Shown here: positions 19,088 to 27,003 of the stretch, piece by piece | How positions within the stretch are numbered: position 1 is the first letter of the stretch | Layout of the letters: each line of letters opens with the position of its first letter | Assembly: GCA_021325455.1 (NCBI GenBank) | Contig: JAJPHD010000010.1 | Location: forward strand, 62,001-126,000 | DNA from: Actinomycetota bacterium | Lineage (GTDB): Bacteria > Actinomycetota > Acidimicrobiia > Acidimicrobiales > JAJPHD01 | Length of the DNA stretch: 64,000 nt | Direction: 5' to 3' | Position numbers and translations under genes: made by a program | Notes under the pieces: model-generated | What the model was told of the DNA's origin: nothing | What the model saw: only the letters and a program-made list of their open reading frames with translations | Databases searched by the model: none

Positions 19088-19603
19088 TTAGCGCCTCCGG
19101 CCCGCGGTGCGGGCAGTGGTGCGGCTCGGCGTGGAGCTGCTGGCGGCCCGAGCGGTCCGGGTGCTGGTGGCCCTGGCCGTGCTGGCCTTGCTCGTGCCGG
19201 CCTTGGCCGTCTGGCGGCTGGTCTTGGTGGCCTTGGTGGCCTTGGCCGTCGACTTGGCGCTCGACTTGGCCGCTGCCTTGGACCCGGACTTGGCCGTGGC
19301 CTTGGAGGCCGCCTTCTTCACGCTCCCCCTGCTGTTGAGAGCGGTCTTGAAGGTGGAGCCGGGCGAGAAGGCCACGCTCTTGGACGCCTTCACGCGGACC
19401 GGTTCCCCAGTGCGCGGGTTGCGGCCCACCCGGGCGCTTCGGGACTTGGGTGTGAAGGTCCCGAAGCCCACCAGGGTGACCTTGTTCCCTCCTCTCACCT
19501 CACTGACGACCGTGTCGAGGAAGGCACCAACGGCCCGCTCCGCGGACCGCTTGTCCAGCCCCGCAGTGGTCCCCACCGCCTCGATGAGCTCTGACTTGTT
19601 CAC
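19088..19603 (-). CDS. HU-like nucleoid protein with long basic C-terminal tail
   Basis: A 171-residue histone-like protein. Residues 1-90 are a normal HU domain: NKSELIEAVGTTAGLDKRSAERAV, then VGFGTFTPKSRSARVGRNPRTGEPVRV with the DNA-intercalating Pro arm. The remaining 80 residues are almost only Ala, Lys, Ser, Thr and Arg, a disordered basic tail like that of mycobacterial HupB but with irregular AK/TK repeats instead of PAKK. It should compact DNA and may be modified on lysine. The start GTG 19603 has AGGAGG 6 nt upstream, so the longer frame is rejected. Confidence 0.95.
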   Translation of the reverse strand: MNKSELIEAVGTTAGLDKRSAERAVGAFLDTVVSEVRGGNKVTLVGFGTFTPKSRSARVGRNPRTGEPVRVKASKSVAFSPGSTFKTALNSRGSVKKAASKATAKSGSKAAAKSSAKSTAKATKATKTSRQTAKAGTSKASTARATSTRTARAASSSTPSRTTARTAGRRR

Positions 19604-19636
19604 CGCCACCTCCTGGAGTTGGGGAAGTTGCTTGCA

Positions 19637-19665
19637 ATCAAAGAGCTTTTTCGCCCTCAGGTCAA
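19637..19665 (-). promoter_or_regulatory. Candidate promoter of the HU gene
   Basis: On the minus strand TTGACC (19660-19665), a 17-nt spacer and TTTGAT (19637-19642) lie in an unusually AT-rich 100-bp stretch upstream of the HU Shine-Dalgarno. A second TTGACG occurs about 19 nt further upstream. This is consensus matching only. Confidence 0.35.
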
Positions 19666-19706
19666 GTGTTTCCTTCCCCGTCAAGGCTTTTTCCCCCGCA
19701 AAGTCC

Positions 19707-20237
19707 CTATGCGAGGCCCTCCAGGAGGGTCAGCATGTCGTCGGCGTGCTCCTCCTCCACGGCCAGGATCTCCTCCATCAGGCGCCGCGTGGTCGGGTCC
19801 TTGTCTCCCAACCAGCGGGCGATCTCCTGGTACGAGGCGACGGCTACCCGCTCGGCCACGAGGTCCTCCCTCACCATGTCCACCAGCCCTTCGCCTTCCA
19901 CGTACTCCGAGTGGCTGCGGGCCGTCAGGGTGGCCGGGTTGAAGTCGGGCCGCCCCTGGAGCTGGGCGATGCGCCCTGCGATCCGGTCAGCGTGGCCCAT
20001 CTCCTCGTTGGCGTGCTGCAGGAACTCCTCAGCGACCGGCCCCGCCTCGAGGCCCTGGGCGGTGAAGTAGTGGCGCCGGTAGCGCAGCGTGCAGACGAGC
20101 TCGGTCGCCAGGGCCTGGTTGAGGACCTCCACCACACGGTCGCGGTCGGCACCGTAGGCGTCGGTGATTGGCCCCCTCTCCATCTGCTCCCTCGCCCGCT
20201 TCCGGAGCGTCTCGATGTCGGTGAGGAACTCGCCCAT
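19707..20237 (-). CDS. Ferritin-like diiron protein (bacterioferritin/DPS-type)
   Basis: A 176-residue four-helix ferritin-like protein. Iron-binding Glu and E-x2-H patterns are seen in NQALATELVCTLRYRRHYFTA, EEFLQHANEEMGHADRIAGRI and EDLVAERVAVASYQEIARWLG, with EEILAVEEEHADDMLTLL closing the site. This is the full set for a diiron centre. It probably stores iron or detoxifies peroxide. GGAAGGAGAAGGCC precedes the ATG. The divergent gap to the hydroxyacid dehydrogenase (177 bp) shows no recognisable operator. Confidence 0.88.
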   Translation of the reverse strand: MGEFLTDIETLRKRAREQMERGPITDAYGADRDRVVEVLNQALATELVCTLRYRRHYFTAQGLEAGPVAEEFLQHANEEMGHADRIAGRIAQLQGRPDFNPATLTARSHSEYVEGEGLVDMVREDLVAERVAVASYQEIARWLGDKDPTTRRLMEEILAVEEEHADDMLTLLEGLA

Positions 20238-20414
20238 GGCCTTCTCCCTTCCTGTGGGTGCTCGTGTGGCGGCGCCAGCCCTTGGCCGTGCTGATGCCGG
20301 GGACGTCGTACCCAGGAGCGGGGAGACCGACGCCGCCGCCCCCGGCTTGAGCTAGCACCTGCCTTCGGGTGAGGATGGCATGACGACAAGGGACAGTGCG
20401 GCCACAGGAGGCAC

Positions 20415-21476
20415 GTGACGAGGATGAGGGCGGAGCAGGGCATCGTGGTGGCTGGGCCTCCTGGTATCGACTCGGCCCTGGAGCGCCTGTCCGCATCGGG
20501 CCAGATCGGCTTCCCGGTGGAGCCCCTGGTGATCGAGGTGGGTGGCGGCCACCAGGCCGGCTCGGGCGCCCACGGCGGTGCCGAGCCGGACCTCCCTCAC
20601 CCTGCGCCTGCCGACCCCATCCCGAGGCACGAGGGGGTGCGGGTCCTGTGGCGCCGGGGCTCGGCACCGAGAGGCTGGATCCATCGGGCCTTGGCCGCTC
20701 TCCCCGACCTGGCCTGGATGCACTCCGATTTCGTCGGCATGGACACCGTGCCCCTGGACGAGCTGGCCGCCCGCCACGTCGTGGTCACCAACGGCGTGGG
20801 GAACTATTCCCGGCCCATGGCCGAGTGGGTCGTTCTGGCCATGCTCGCCGGTGCCAAGCGGCTGGCCCATTTCGTGCGCCAGTCGGACGCCGGCGTCTGG
20901 GACCCCACCCCGCAGCTGGACGAGCTGGAGGGGTCCACGGCCCTGTTCCTCGGCCTGGGCTCGGTCGGTGCCCTGGCGGCGCCCATGGCGGCCGCCCTGG
21001 GCGTGCAGGTGGTGGGTGTGGCCCGGGCCCCGCGTCCCGAGCCGCCTCCCGGCGTGACCCGGATGGTGGCTGCGGACCGGTGGAGAACGGAGCTGCCAGG
21101 AGCGGACTTCGTGATCTGCGCCCTCCCCCTCACCAAGGAGACCGCAGGCATGATCGACGCCGCTGCCCTGTCGGCCATGAAGCCCTCGGCCTGGCTCATC
21201 AACGTGGCGCGGGGAGGCCTTGTCGACGAGGAGGCCCTCGTCAAGGCCCTCGATGCGGGCGAGATCGGTGGAGCGGTCCTCGACGCCTTCGTGAAGGAGC
21301 CCCTCCCCCCTGGCCATCCCTTGTGGGGGCGGCCCAACGTGCTGGTCGTCCCCCACTACACGTGGGCCTCACCGCGGATCATGGCCCGCAAGGACTCACT
21401 GTTCGCCGAGCAGTTGCGGGCCTGGGTCGAGGGGCGGCCCCTGGCCAACCAGGTCGACCTGGCTGCCGGGTACTGA
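20415..21476 (+). CDS. D-2-hydroxyacid dehydrogenase
   Basis: A 353-residue NAD-dependent D-isomer-specific 2-hydroxyacid dehydrogenase. The Rossmann motif is LGLGSVGALAAPMA, the catalytic Arg sits in NVARGGLVDEEAL, the Glu in DAFVKEPLPPGHPLW and the catalytic His in VPHYTWASP. N-terminal substrate-domain features (LPDLAWMHSDFVGMD) are present. It interconverts a 2-oxoacid and a D-2-hydroxyacid of unknown identity. AGGAGG lies 3 nt before GTG 20415 and 12 nt before the in-frame ATG 20424, so the ATG is an equally good start. Confidence 0.9.
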   Translation: MTRMRAEQGIVVAGPPGIDSALERLSASGQIGFPVEPLVIEVGGGHQAGSGAHGGAEPDLPHPAPADPIPRHEGVRVLWRRGSAPRGWIHRALAALPDLAWMHSDFVGMDTVPLDELAARHVVVTNGVGNYSRPMAEWVVLAMLAGAKRLAHFVRQSDAGVWDPTPQLDELEGSTALFLGLGSVGALAAPMAAALGVQVVGVARAPRPEPPPGVTRMVAADRWRTELPGADFVICALPLTKETAGMIDAAALSAMKPSAWLINVARGGLVDEEALVKALDAGEIGGAVLDAFVKEPLPPGHPLWGRPNVLVVPHYTWASPRIMARKDSLFAEQLRAWVEGRPLANQVDLAAGY

Positions 21477-21486
21477 GGAGACCGGG

Positions 21487-23106
21487 TTGCCCGCCCCCTG
21501 CAGGCCGCCCCGGAGGGGCGCACCCTTGTCCCCTGGCCGCAGGGCGCCCCGGTGGCGCCTCCCGGCCGGCCTGGTGGCCCTGGCCCTGGTGTCGGCCGCC
21601 TGCTCGACGGGGCCGTCCCGGCACCGGCCCACCGCCAGCAGCCGGCCTCCTGCCTCCACCGCCCCCGCCAGCTCCGCCCCCAGTAGAGCCAGTACCACGG
21701 CCCGGGGCTCGACCACCACGGCGCCCCCGGCCGCGCTGCGCTGGACCCCCTGCCACGGTCACTTCCAGTGCGCCACCGTCCCCGTTCCCCTCGATTACTC
21801 GCACCCCCACGGCCGCACCATCAACCTGGCCCTGGTCCGGCTCCCCGCCGGCCAGCCGAAGCAGCGGATCGGGGCCCTGCTGGTGAACCCGGGGGGGCCG
21901 GGAGCGTCCGGCGTGCAGTTCGTGGTCCAGCAGTACACGCTGTTCTCCCCGGCCTTGCGGGCCCACTTCGACATAGTGGGCTTCGACCCGAGAGGCGTGG
22001 GCCAGAGCGACCCCGTGCGCTGCGAGAACGGTGCCGCCCTCAGCCGCTACATCAACGTGAACCCGGCGCCCCGGGGGCCCTCGGGGGTGAAGGCCCTCGT
22101 GACCTCGAGCCGGCAGTTCGCCAGGAGCTGCACCAAGGACAGTGGCAAGGAGCTGCTGGCCAACGTGGGCACCGTGGACGCGGCGAGGGACATGGACCGC
22201 ATCCGGGCCGCCCTCGGAGAGCCCAAGCTCAACTACCTCGGCTTCTCCTACGGCACCTTCCTCGGTGCCACCTATGCCCAGATGTTTCCCACCCACATCC
22301 GGGCCATGGTCCTGGACGGGGCCCTCAACCCCGACCTCGGGACCCAGGCCCTCGACCTCCAGCAGGGGGAGGGCTTCGAGAGGGACCTCGACGACTTCCT
22401 CGCCAACTGCCAGTCCAGCCCCACCTGCCCTCTGCGCAGGGAGCCGGGCGGGGCCAAGGGGGCCTTTGACCGGCTGGTGGCCCGCATCCGCTCCGGACGG
22501 TCCATCCCCACCGGCACGTCCCGGGCCCTCCACGCCGGGGAGGGGTACCTCGGGATCGTGGCGGCCCTGTACAGCCGCAGCACCTGGCCCTTCCTGGCCC
22601 AGGGCGTCTACCAGGCCCTGCACGGCAACGCACGGATCCTGCTGGCCCTCTCCGACGCCTACACGGAGCGGCGGCCCAACGGCACCTACTCCAACACCTT
22701 GGCCGCCAACACCGCCATCAACTGCGTGGACCGGCCTTCCCCCTCCAAGCTCTCCACCTACGAGAAGGCGGCCAGGCGGTTCGAGAAGGCGGCCCCGGTG
22801 TTCGGCGAGCTGGAGGACTACTCCCCCCTCACCTGCGTGTACTGGCCCGTCCCGCCCACCGACCACCCCCGTCCGCTGCACGCCAGAGGGGCTCCCCCCA
22901 TACTCGTGGTGGGGACCACCGCCGACCCTGCCACTCCCTACGCCTGGGCCAAGGCGCTGGCTCACCAGCTCTCCTCGGGGGTGCTCCTCACCCATGTGGG
23001 AGTGGGCCATACGGCCTACGGTGACAGCTCCTGCGTGCGCCGCATCGCCGACGCCTACCTCATCTCGCTCAAGGTGCCCAAGTCCGGCACCGTCTGCCAT
23101 CACTAG
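21487..23106 (+). CDS. TAP-like alpha/beta-hydrolase lipoprotein (tripeptidyl aminopeptidase family)
   Basis: A 539-residue secreted serine hydrolase. The signal peptide ends in a lipobox VSAAC (Cys39), and a Ser/Thr/Ala linker runs to about residue 85. The alpha/beta-hydrolase domain has NPGGPGASGV oxyanion loop, nucleophile Ser in GFSYGTFLG, Asp in TTADPATPY and His in GVGHTAYG. The C-terminal TAP-like domain is complete. Relatives in Streptomyces are aminopeptidases or lipases acting outside the cell. The TTG start lies 10 nt after the previous stop. Confidence 0.88.
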   Translation: MPAPCRPPRRGAPLSPGRRAPRWRLPAGLVALALVSAACSTGPSRHRPTASSRPPASTAPASSAPSRASTTARGSTTTAPPAALRWTPCHGHFQCATVPVPLDYSHPHGRTINLALVRLPAGQPKQRIGALLVNPGGPGASGVQFVVQQYTLFSPALRAHFDIVGFDPRGVGQSDPVRCENGAALSRYINVNPAPRGPSGVKALVTSSRQFARSCTKDSGKELLANVGTVDAARDMDRIRAALGEPKLNYLGFSYGTFLGATYAQMFPTHIRAMVLDGALNPDLGTQALDLQQGEGFERDLDDFLANCQSSPTCPLRREPGGAKGAFDRLVARIRSGRSIPTGTSRALHAGEGYLGIVAALYSRSTWPFLAQGVYQALHGNARILLALSDAYTERRPNGTYSNTLAANTAINCVDRPSPSKLSTYEKAARRFEKAAPVFGELEDYSPLTCVYWPVPPTDHPRPLHARGAPPILVVGTTADPATPYAWAKALAHQLSSGVLLTHVGVGHTAYGDSSCVRRIADAYLISLKVPKSGTVCHH

Positions 23107-23130
23107 ACGACGAAAGGGAGGAACGGAACC

Positions 23131-24150
23131 ATGGCGGAGGACCTGACCGCGAAGGTGCCCGCCGAGATCCCGGCGTTCGTGACCGAACGCCAGGGGGACC
23201 AGGTGAGCAGAGGTGCCGCCACCATAGCCAGGGACGGCCTGGGGGAGGGAGAGGTGGTCATCAAGGTGGCCTGGTCCAGCGTCAACTACAAAGACGCCCT
23301 GGCCACCGTGCCCAACGGCCGGGTGGCACGCGTCTCGCCCCTGGTGCCGGGGGTGGACCTGGCCGGAGAGGTGGTGTCGAGCGCCGACCCAGGCGTGAGG
23401 CCAGGCACCGCCGTGGTGGCCCACGGCTACGACCTCGGGGTGGCCCATCACGGGGGTTACGCGGCCTATGCCCGGGTCCCGGCCGGCTGGGTGGTGCCGC
23501 TCCCGCCCGGCCTCAGCCCCCGCCAGGCCATGATCATTGGCACCGCCGGCTACACCGCGGCCCTTTCCGTGGACCAGCTGGAGCGCCGGGGGCTGGAGCC
23601 GGGCTCGGGGCCGGTCCTCGTCACGGGGGCGTCAGGGGGCGTGGGGAGCATGGCCGTCGGCATCCTGGCCGCCAGGGGCTACGAGGTGGTAGCCAGCACG
23701 GGCAAGCAGGCCGAGCACGCCTGGCTGCGCCGGCACGGGGCCGCCGAGGTCATAGACAGGCGGGAGCTGTCCGAGCCCAGCGGCCGGCCCCTGGACAAGG
23801 AGCGCTGGGCGGCTGCTGTCGACTGCGTGGGCGGCACCACCCTGGCCAGCGTGATCGCCGGCCTGCGCCAGGACGGGGCGGTGGCAGCCAGCGGGCTCAC
23901 GGGCGGAGCGGAGCTGTCCACGACGGTGTTCCCGTTCATCCTGCGGGGAGTGGCCCTGCTCGGGGTGGACTCGGTGCAGACACCGATCGAGAGGCGCCGG
24001 GCCATCTGGGAGCGCCTGGCCACCGATCTGCGCCCCCGAGACCTCGACGGCCTGGCCGCCGGCGAGGTCGGCCTGGACGGCCTCGAGCCGGTGCTGGACG
24101 CCATCCTGGCGGGCCAGCTGAAGGGCCGGACCCTGGTCCGCCCGGGATGA
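23131..24150 (+). CDS. MDR oxidoreductase, acrylyl-CoA reductase AcuI/YhdH-like
   Basis: A 339-residue zinc-independent medium-chain reductase. SSVNYKDALA, LVPGVDLAGEVVSS, IIGTAGYTAALSVDQLE, VLVTGASGGVGSMAVGILAARGYEV and LRGVALLGVDSVQTPIERR match the YhdH/AcuI group, which reduces acryloyl-CoA to propionyl-CoA with NADPH. GGGAGG lies upstream of the ATG at good spacing. It follows the hydrolase by 24 bp and may share its transcript. The propionyl-CoA link is interesting beside the carboxyltransferase at 33.7 kb but remains an inference. Confidence 0.9.
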   Translation: MAEDLTAKVPAEIPAFVTERQGDQVSRGAATIARDGLGEGEVVIKVAWSSVNYKDALATVPNGRVARVSPLVPGVDLAGEVVSSADPGVRPGTAVVAHGYDLGVAHHGGYAAYARVPAGWVVPLPPGLSPRQAMIIGTAGYTAALSVDQLERRGLEPGSGPVLVTGASGGVGSMAVGILAARGYEVVASTGKQAEHAWLRRHGAAEVIDRRELSEPSGRPLDKERWAAAVDCVGGTTLASVIAGLRQDGAVAASGLTGGAELSTTVFPFILRGVALLGVDSVQTPIERRRAIWERLATDLRPRDLDGLAAGEVGLDGLEPVLDAILAGQLKGRTLVRPG

Positions 24151-24192
24151 GGGGCCCAAGGGCCACGTCCCTCTCCGCCCCCCTCTGGCCAC

Positions 24193-26931
24193 TCACGCCA
24201 GGCGCCCGACGGCCATCCCCAGGTGGCGGCCCATCCCTCGCTCCCTGCCGAGGCGGCGGGCCGCCTCGGCCAGGGCCCGCTCCGCCTGGCGCCGATGCGC
24301 CCTCTGCGCCTGGCCCATGGGGTCCTCCCGGCCCAGGGCCCACTCCGGGTCCTTGACCCTCCACCTGTCGCGGTAGGACTCCACGGCCACCGCCCCCTCC
24401 CTCCAGCGCCGGCGCTCCACCAGGCCCGTCGGCCGGGGCCCGAGCGCCTCGACCAGGTGGCTTGGTTGCAGGACCTCGGCTGCTCTCACCAGGGCTGCCT
24501 GTCTGCGCTCCTCCCAGGCGCCCAGAGCCCCGTAGCGGGCCAGGTCGGGGGCCCTTGCCGCCACCCAGGCCGCCCGCTCCCGGCTGGGCTGGCCCGCCCG
24601 TCCGGGGAGGGCGGCCGCCACCAGCCGGGAGCGCAGCCACTCCCGCGCGGCGGCGGTGTCGGCCAGGGTGAGAGCCGGGTCCCAGGGGCAGGCCCCGGGC
24701 CCGCCGGCCTCGGCGACCAGAGCCAGCACCGGGTCGGAACGGGCCATGGCCCGCCTCCACGCCGGAGCGTCGGGCGTGGCCAGCACCGCGAACCAGGCCG
24801 GCTCGGGACGGGGAGCGCCCGGGGGCAGCGCCTCCGGCCCGCCCCAGACCACGACCGGGCCCCTGGCCCGGCCGTGGTCCACGTCCGCCGGCGTGAGGGC
24901 GTAGGCATAGCCCACCTGGCCCGCCCTCAGCGACCCCACCGGGAGGCGGGCCTCCGGCCCCCCTCCCGGGCCCCTCACCACCAGGTCCCCCCCTTCCCGT
25001 CCCACCACCTCGATCTCCCCGGCCCCCACGGCGCCCCCCTCCGGCGCCCACCGCAGCCACGCCCGCTCCCCCACCGCCAGCTCCGGGACCCCCCTCCCCC
25101 CCGCCTCCACGACCGGCCCCAGCCGACCGGCGGCGGCCAGGCGCCCCCGGGCCCCGGCGTTCAGCTCCCGGGCCTCCGACGGTCCCGGGGCCACCATCGC
25201 CATCCCATCCCCCCTCCCCCGCCACCACCTGTCCACCACCGCCCGGCGCAGGGCGCCGGCGCTCTCCGCCACCAGCACCCCTCCCCCGGCGGTCCCGCTC
25301 ACCTCCAACCACCGTCCCGGCTCCTCCCGGGCCAGCCCCTCTCCCGCCTCCAGGGCCCCCACCCGCCTCATCACCTCCTCCACCGCCCCCGCTCCCGGGC
25401 CATCTCCCCCCGGTGCCGCCACCAGGACCACCTTGGCGGCCGGGAAGCGCCGAGCCGCGTCCCGCAGCACCTCCGCCTCCACCGCCGCCGCACCGGCCAC
25501 CACGATCACCACCCCCCGACCGTCCCCCGGGCCCGCCGCCTCCTCCAACCTCCCCGGCTCCACCCCCTCGATCCCCGTGGCCGCCTCCAGCCGGGCCAGG
25601 TCCCGGCTGGAGGCGGCCACCCCCACCACCCGCTGGCCTCCTGCCTGCCAGGCCGCCCGGGCCCCCTCCAGCACCCCGGGGCCGGCCGAGCCGGCCCCGG
25701 GGTGCAGGACCTCCACCCCCTTCCCCGAGGAGGTGAGCCCCTCCACGGCCCGACCCTGGGACTCGGACAGCCCGGGCCGCTCCGCCCTCACCTCCGCCAC
25801 CCGGGCCGGGTCCACCCTGCCCACCCCGCCCCCGGCCCGCTCCCCCGCCCAGGCACCCAGCTCCTCCTCGGCCGCCGCCCGGGCCGGCGTGGTCCAGCAC
25901 CGCTCCCCCCGCCATGCCGGGCGGGCCACGACGGCCCCCGACCTCCCCATCGCCGCCGCCCTGGCCTCCACCTCCGCCACCGGCGCTCCCTCCGGCAGCG
26001 ACGCCGCCACCTCCTGGAGGAGCTGGCGATGGGTGAGCCGGCCCAGCCGCCCCAGGTCCGGGGCACCTCCGTGGCCACCGGGGCGGCCCCGTCCCACCAC
26101 CCGGTCGAGGTCCAACCCCAGGTCCTGGGCCCGCTCGGCCCACTCCTCCCTGGCCCACCCGGCCCCGGAACGGGGCCGGGTGGACAGCGCCGCCATCTGG
26201 GCCGCCTGGGGCGACGAGACGCCCCAGGCGGCCAACCTGTCCTCCACCTGGGCCCGGCGGCGGGAGAAGGCCACCAGCACCTCCCGCTCCACTCCCTCGA
26301 GGTTGGCCACCCCGTTCACCACCGGCCCCCAGCGCACCTCCAGGCGGCGGCACAGCTCGTGGCGCAAGCGGGCCTGGTACAGGTACCCGGCGGTGCACGC
26401 ATGCCGGTAGAGGGCCCGGGCGTCGAGGGCGCTCCAACGCCCGTCCTCCCCCTCCACCAGATTCGCCAAGACGACGTGGTCGTGCAGGTGCGGGTCACCG
26501 GCCCGGCTGGTGCCGTGGGGGAACCCCGCCGCCACCAGGCCCTCCGTCCCCACTTGAAAGCGGCTCCCGTCCCGGGTCCGGCTGGCACGGGCGGCGTTCC
26601 GCTCGAGGTAGCCCAGGGCGTCGGCGACCGCGGCCTCGTGGCCCGCCAGCACCTGCCCCGCCACCGGGGCGCTCCCCAGGCCGCAGAGCAGGGAGACCGA
26701 CTTGGGGGCGCCCAGCGTCAGGTCGAAGCCCGCCACCCGCACGCGGCGCCGGCTCGGGTGCAGCACCTCCCCGCTCACCGGGTGGCAGCCGGCCAGCACG
26801 GCGCCGAGCTCCTCGGCGCCGACGGGGCCCACCAGTCCCAGCCTCCGGGGCGCCCGCCCCCACCAGCTTCCCTCTCCGCCCCCGCCCACGTAGTAAGCCG
26901 GGTCCCTCGAATGCAGCTTGGTAATCCTCAT
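24193..26931 (-). CDS. MobF-type relaxase with apparently inactive helicase domain
   Basis: A 912-residue TrwC/TraI-like protein. Residues 1-270 form the relaxase: the Tyr13-Tyr14 pair as possible nicking residues, GFDLTLGAPKSVSLL at 68-82, the three-His metal site H148-L-H150-D-H152, and GRWSALDARALYRHACTAGYLYQ. From about residue 385 a RecD/TraI-type helicase homologue starts (PGLSESQGRAVEGL), but the Walker A region at 411-419 reads PGAGSAGPG without Lys-Thr, and the Walker B region near 474-484 has no Asp-Glu. No other transfer gene is nearby. TAACAT lies 8 nt before the ATG. Confidence 0.88.
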   Translation of the reverse strand: MRITKLHSRDPAYYVGGGGEGSWWGRAPRRLGLVGPVGAEELGAVLAGCHPVSGEVLHPSRRRVRVAGFDLTLGAPKSVSLLCGLGSAPVAGQVLAGHEAAVADALGYLERNAARASRTRDGSRFQVGTEGLVAAGFPHGTSRAGDPHLHDHVVLANLVEGEDGRWSALDARALYRHACTAGYLYQARLRHELCRRLEVRWGPVVNGVANLEGVEREVLVAFSRRRAQVEDRLAAWGVSSPQAAQMAALSTRPRSGAGWAREEWAERAQDLGLDLDRVVGRGRPGGHGGAPDLGRLGRLTHRQLLQEVAASLPEGAPVAEVEARAAAMGRSGAVVARPAWRGERCWTTPARAAAEEELGAWAGERAGGGVGRVDPARVAEVRAERPGLSESQGRAVEGLTSSGKGVEVLHPGAGSAGPGVLEGARAAWQAGGQRVVGVAASSRDLARLEAATGIEGVEPGRLEEAAGPGDGRGVVIVVAGAAAVEAEVLRDAARRFPAAKVVLVAAPGGDGPGAGAVEEVMRRVGALEAGEGLAREEPGRWLEVSGTAGGGVLVAESAGALRRAVVDRWWRGRGDGMAMVAPGPSEARELNAGARGRLAAAGRLGPVVEAGGRGVPELAVGERAWLRWAPEGGAVGAGEIEVVGREGGDLVVRGPGGGPEARLPVGSLRAGQVGYAYALTPADVDHGRARGPVVVWGGPEALPPGAPRPEPAWFAVLATPDAPAWRRAMARSDPVLALVAEAGGPGACPWDPALTLADTAAAREWLRSRLVAAALPGRAGQPSRERAAWVAARAPDLARYGALGAWEERRQAALVRAAEVLQPSHLVEALGPRPTGLVERRRWREGAVAVESYRDRWRVKDPEWALGREDPMGQAQRAHRRQAERALAEAARRLGRERGMGRHLGMAVGRLA

Positions 26932-26939
26932 GTCTTTTC

Positions 26940-26945
26940 ATGTTA
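26940..26945 (-). promoter_or_regulatory. -10-like hexamer for leaderless relaxase gene
   Basis: TAACAT on the minus strand, 8 nt, then ATG 26931. It lies in the AT-rich 72-bp divergent spacer shared with boxC. Confidence 0.35.
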
Positions 26946-26968
26946 GCCAACCCTGCTTCTACAAGCGG

Positions 26969-26996
26969 TTGACGTATATTGACCAAGATGTAGAAT
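26969..26996 (+). promoter_or_regulatory. Promoter of the boxC-boxB operon
   Basis: TTGACG (26969-26974), a 16-nt spacer, TAGAAT (26991-26996), then 7 nt to ATG 27004. Both boxes fit a housekeeping promoter, and the spacing would put transcription start at or next to the ATG. A second TTGACC at 26979-26984 could be part of an operator. Confidence 0.6.
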
Positions 26997-27003
26997 GAGA
27001 TGG

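Noticed and set aside
21379-23451. 690-codon minus-strand frame over the TAP-like hydrolase
   Set aside because: The plus strand encodes a complete hydrolase with catalytic triad and lipobox. The minus frame is Gly/His/Val-rich filler.
24193-26931. Relaxase taken as sign of an integrated conjugative element
   Set aside because: No integrase, coupling protein, T4SS gene, repeats or att sites flank it, and the neighbours are metabolic genes of the same composition.
24223-26946. 907-codon open frame on the plus strand, antisense to the relaxase
   Set aside because: Its translation is Pro/Arg/His/Gln-rich low complexity without any domain, while the minus strand shows relaxase motifs in order. 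It is a high-GC shadow.
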